Below, piece after piece: positions 57,163 through 57,689 of a DNA stretch of 57,689 bases. The position numbers and the translations under genes were made by a program. The notes below the pieces were generated by a model. That model saw only the letters and a program-made list of their open reading frames with translations, made no database searches and was not told the origin of the DNA. The stretch's first letter is position 1. The number at the start of each line of letters is the position of its first letter. Source of the DNA: an uncultured Candidatus Saccharibacteria bacterium (lineage in GTDB: Bacteria > Patescibacteriota > Saccharimonadia > Saccharimonadales > Saccharimonadaceae); NCBI GenBank assembly GCA_946537195.1, contig CAMNFE010000002.1:1-57689 (forward strand). Reading direction: 5' to 3'.

Positions 57163-57689
57163 ATGAACGAGACAATTATCTACGTGAACAAGAATGGTAA
57201 GAAAATCGAGGAAGAGCTCAACGGTCGCTCCATCGACCAGGCCGTCTTTGACGTCCATAGCATCGACCCCGATGCTTTCATCTGGATGCTCGACAACAAG
57301 GCTCAGGCCTACGTCGTGCCGCCTGTTGGCCGCATCATGACGAAGCGCCAGAAGGATAAGCTGGCCTGCCTGCTGGACGACTATCTCGACAAGCTGAACA
57401 GCCTCAAGTACCGTTCCACCTATGAGAACCCCCAGTTTACCAGGAATCTCGGCGATGGCGGCTGCCTGCTCAGCCCGTGCAAGAAGTCTTTCTTGACCGA
57501 GGGTCTGAAGGCGAAGATGAAGGAGGTGGTCCTTAATTGGGCCGAGCTCGCTGTTGCGCCTGCACCTGCCGTTCCCGATCCTGATCCTGCCGACACTGGC
57601 AAGAAGGATCCCGACCCCGACCCTGCCGACACTGGCAAGAAGGATCCCGACCCCGATCCTGCCGACACTGGCAAGAAGGATCCCGATCC
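57163..57689 (+). CDS. orphan hypothetical protein with 12-aa tandem repeats, runs off the window
   Basis: SD aggagg, MNETIIYVNKNGKK..; repeat DPADTGKKDPDP. Confidence 0.7.
   Translation, partial: MNETIIYVNKNGKKIEEELNGRSIDQAVFDVHSIDPDAFIWMLDNKAQAYVVPPVGRIMTKRQKDKLACLLDDYLDKLNSLKYRSTYENPQFTRNLGDGGCLLSPCKKSFLTEGLKAKMKEVVLNWAELAVAPAPAVPDPDPADTGKKDPDPDPADTGKKDPDPDPADTGKKDPD
57579..57689 (+). repeat. 36-nt coding tandem repeat, at least 3 units, truncated by window end
   Basis: GATCCTGCCGACACTGGCAAGAAGGATCCCGACCCC repeated. Confidence 0.85.

Noticed and set aside
57420-57674. 84-aa minus ORF rich in SAGSGSGSFLPV repeats
   Set aside because: Antisense shadow of the coding tandem repeat of the 57163 gene.
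1-57689. Genome-wide UGA recoding (code 4 or 25)
   Set aside because: znuB, pilT, pilD and 17000..17974 end properly at TGA, with adjacent overlapping starts or a terminator; TGG is used throughout for Trp.
57579-57689. CRISPR array at the end of the window
   Set aside because: Units are contiguous, in frame (36 nt = 12 codons) and lack unique spacers; it is a protein repeat.

Overview
This window looks like part of a small, gene-dense, AT-leaning genome, probably Candidatus Saccharibacteria/Patescibacteria. That placement is inferred from gene content and style and was not tested. Housekeeping genes recognised: tyrS, argS, pyrG, dnaG, rpoD, orn, mscL, ndk, and a SpoU/TrmH methyltransferase. 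There are five complete tRNAs plus one partial. Accessory content: a Fur/Zur-type regulator with znuA-znuC-znuB; an acyl-AMP ligase / ACP / two GT8 / two PlsC-like acyltransferase cluster; a type IV pilus block (pilT, pilC, pilin, pilD, Xer recombinase, and a pilin-like paralog); and two Gram-positive-type sortase pilus loci (~0.7-2.8 kb and ~18.8-24.0 kb). Most interesting observations: (1) sortase locus A and a second locus near 49.7 kb hold otherwise open frames interrupted only by TGA. One of these TGAs sits where class B sortases have a conserved Trp, yet TGA is a normal stop in neighbouring housekeeping genes. (2) The pilus loci carry signal-peptidase-like proteins that have lost the catalytic residues (SipA-like). 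(3) Several orphan genes share near-identical strong promoters, and some have elaborate hairpin leaders. (4) Many genes have a -10 box exactly 6 nt from the start codon, which suggests leaderless mRNAs. (5) A type IV pilin head domain is grafted onto a non-pilin membrane anchor. All calls come from reading the sequence and supplied translations; no database search was run.
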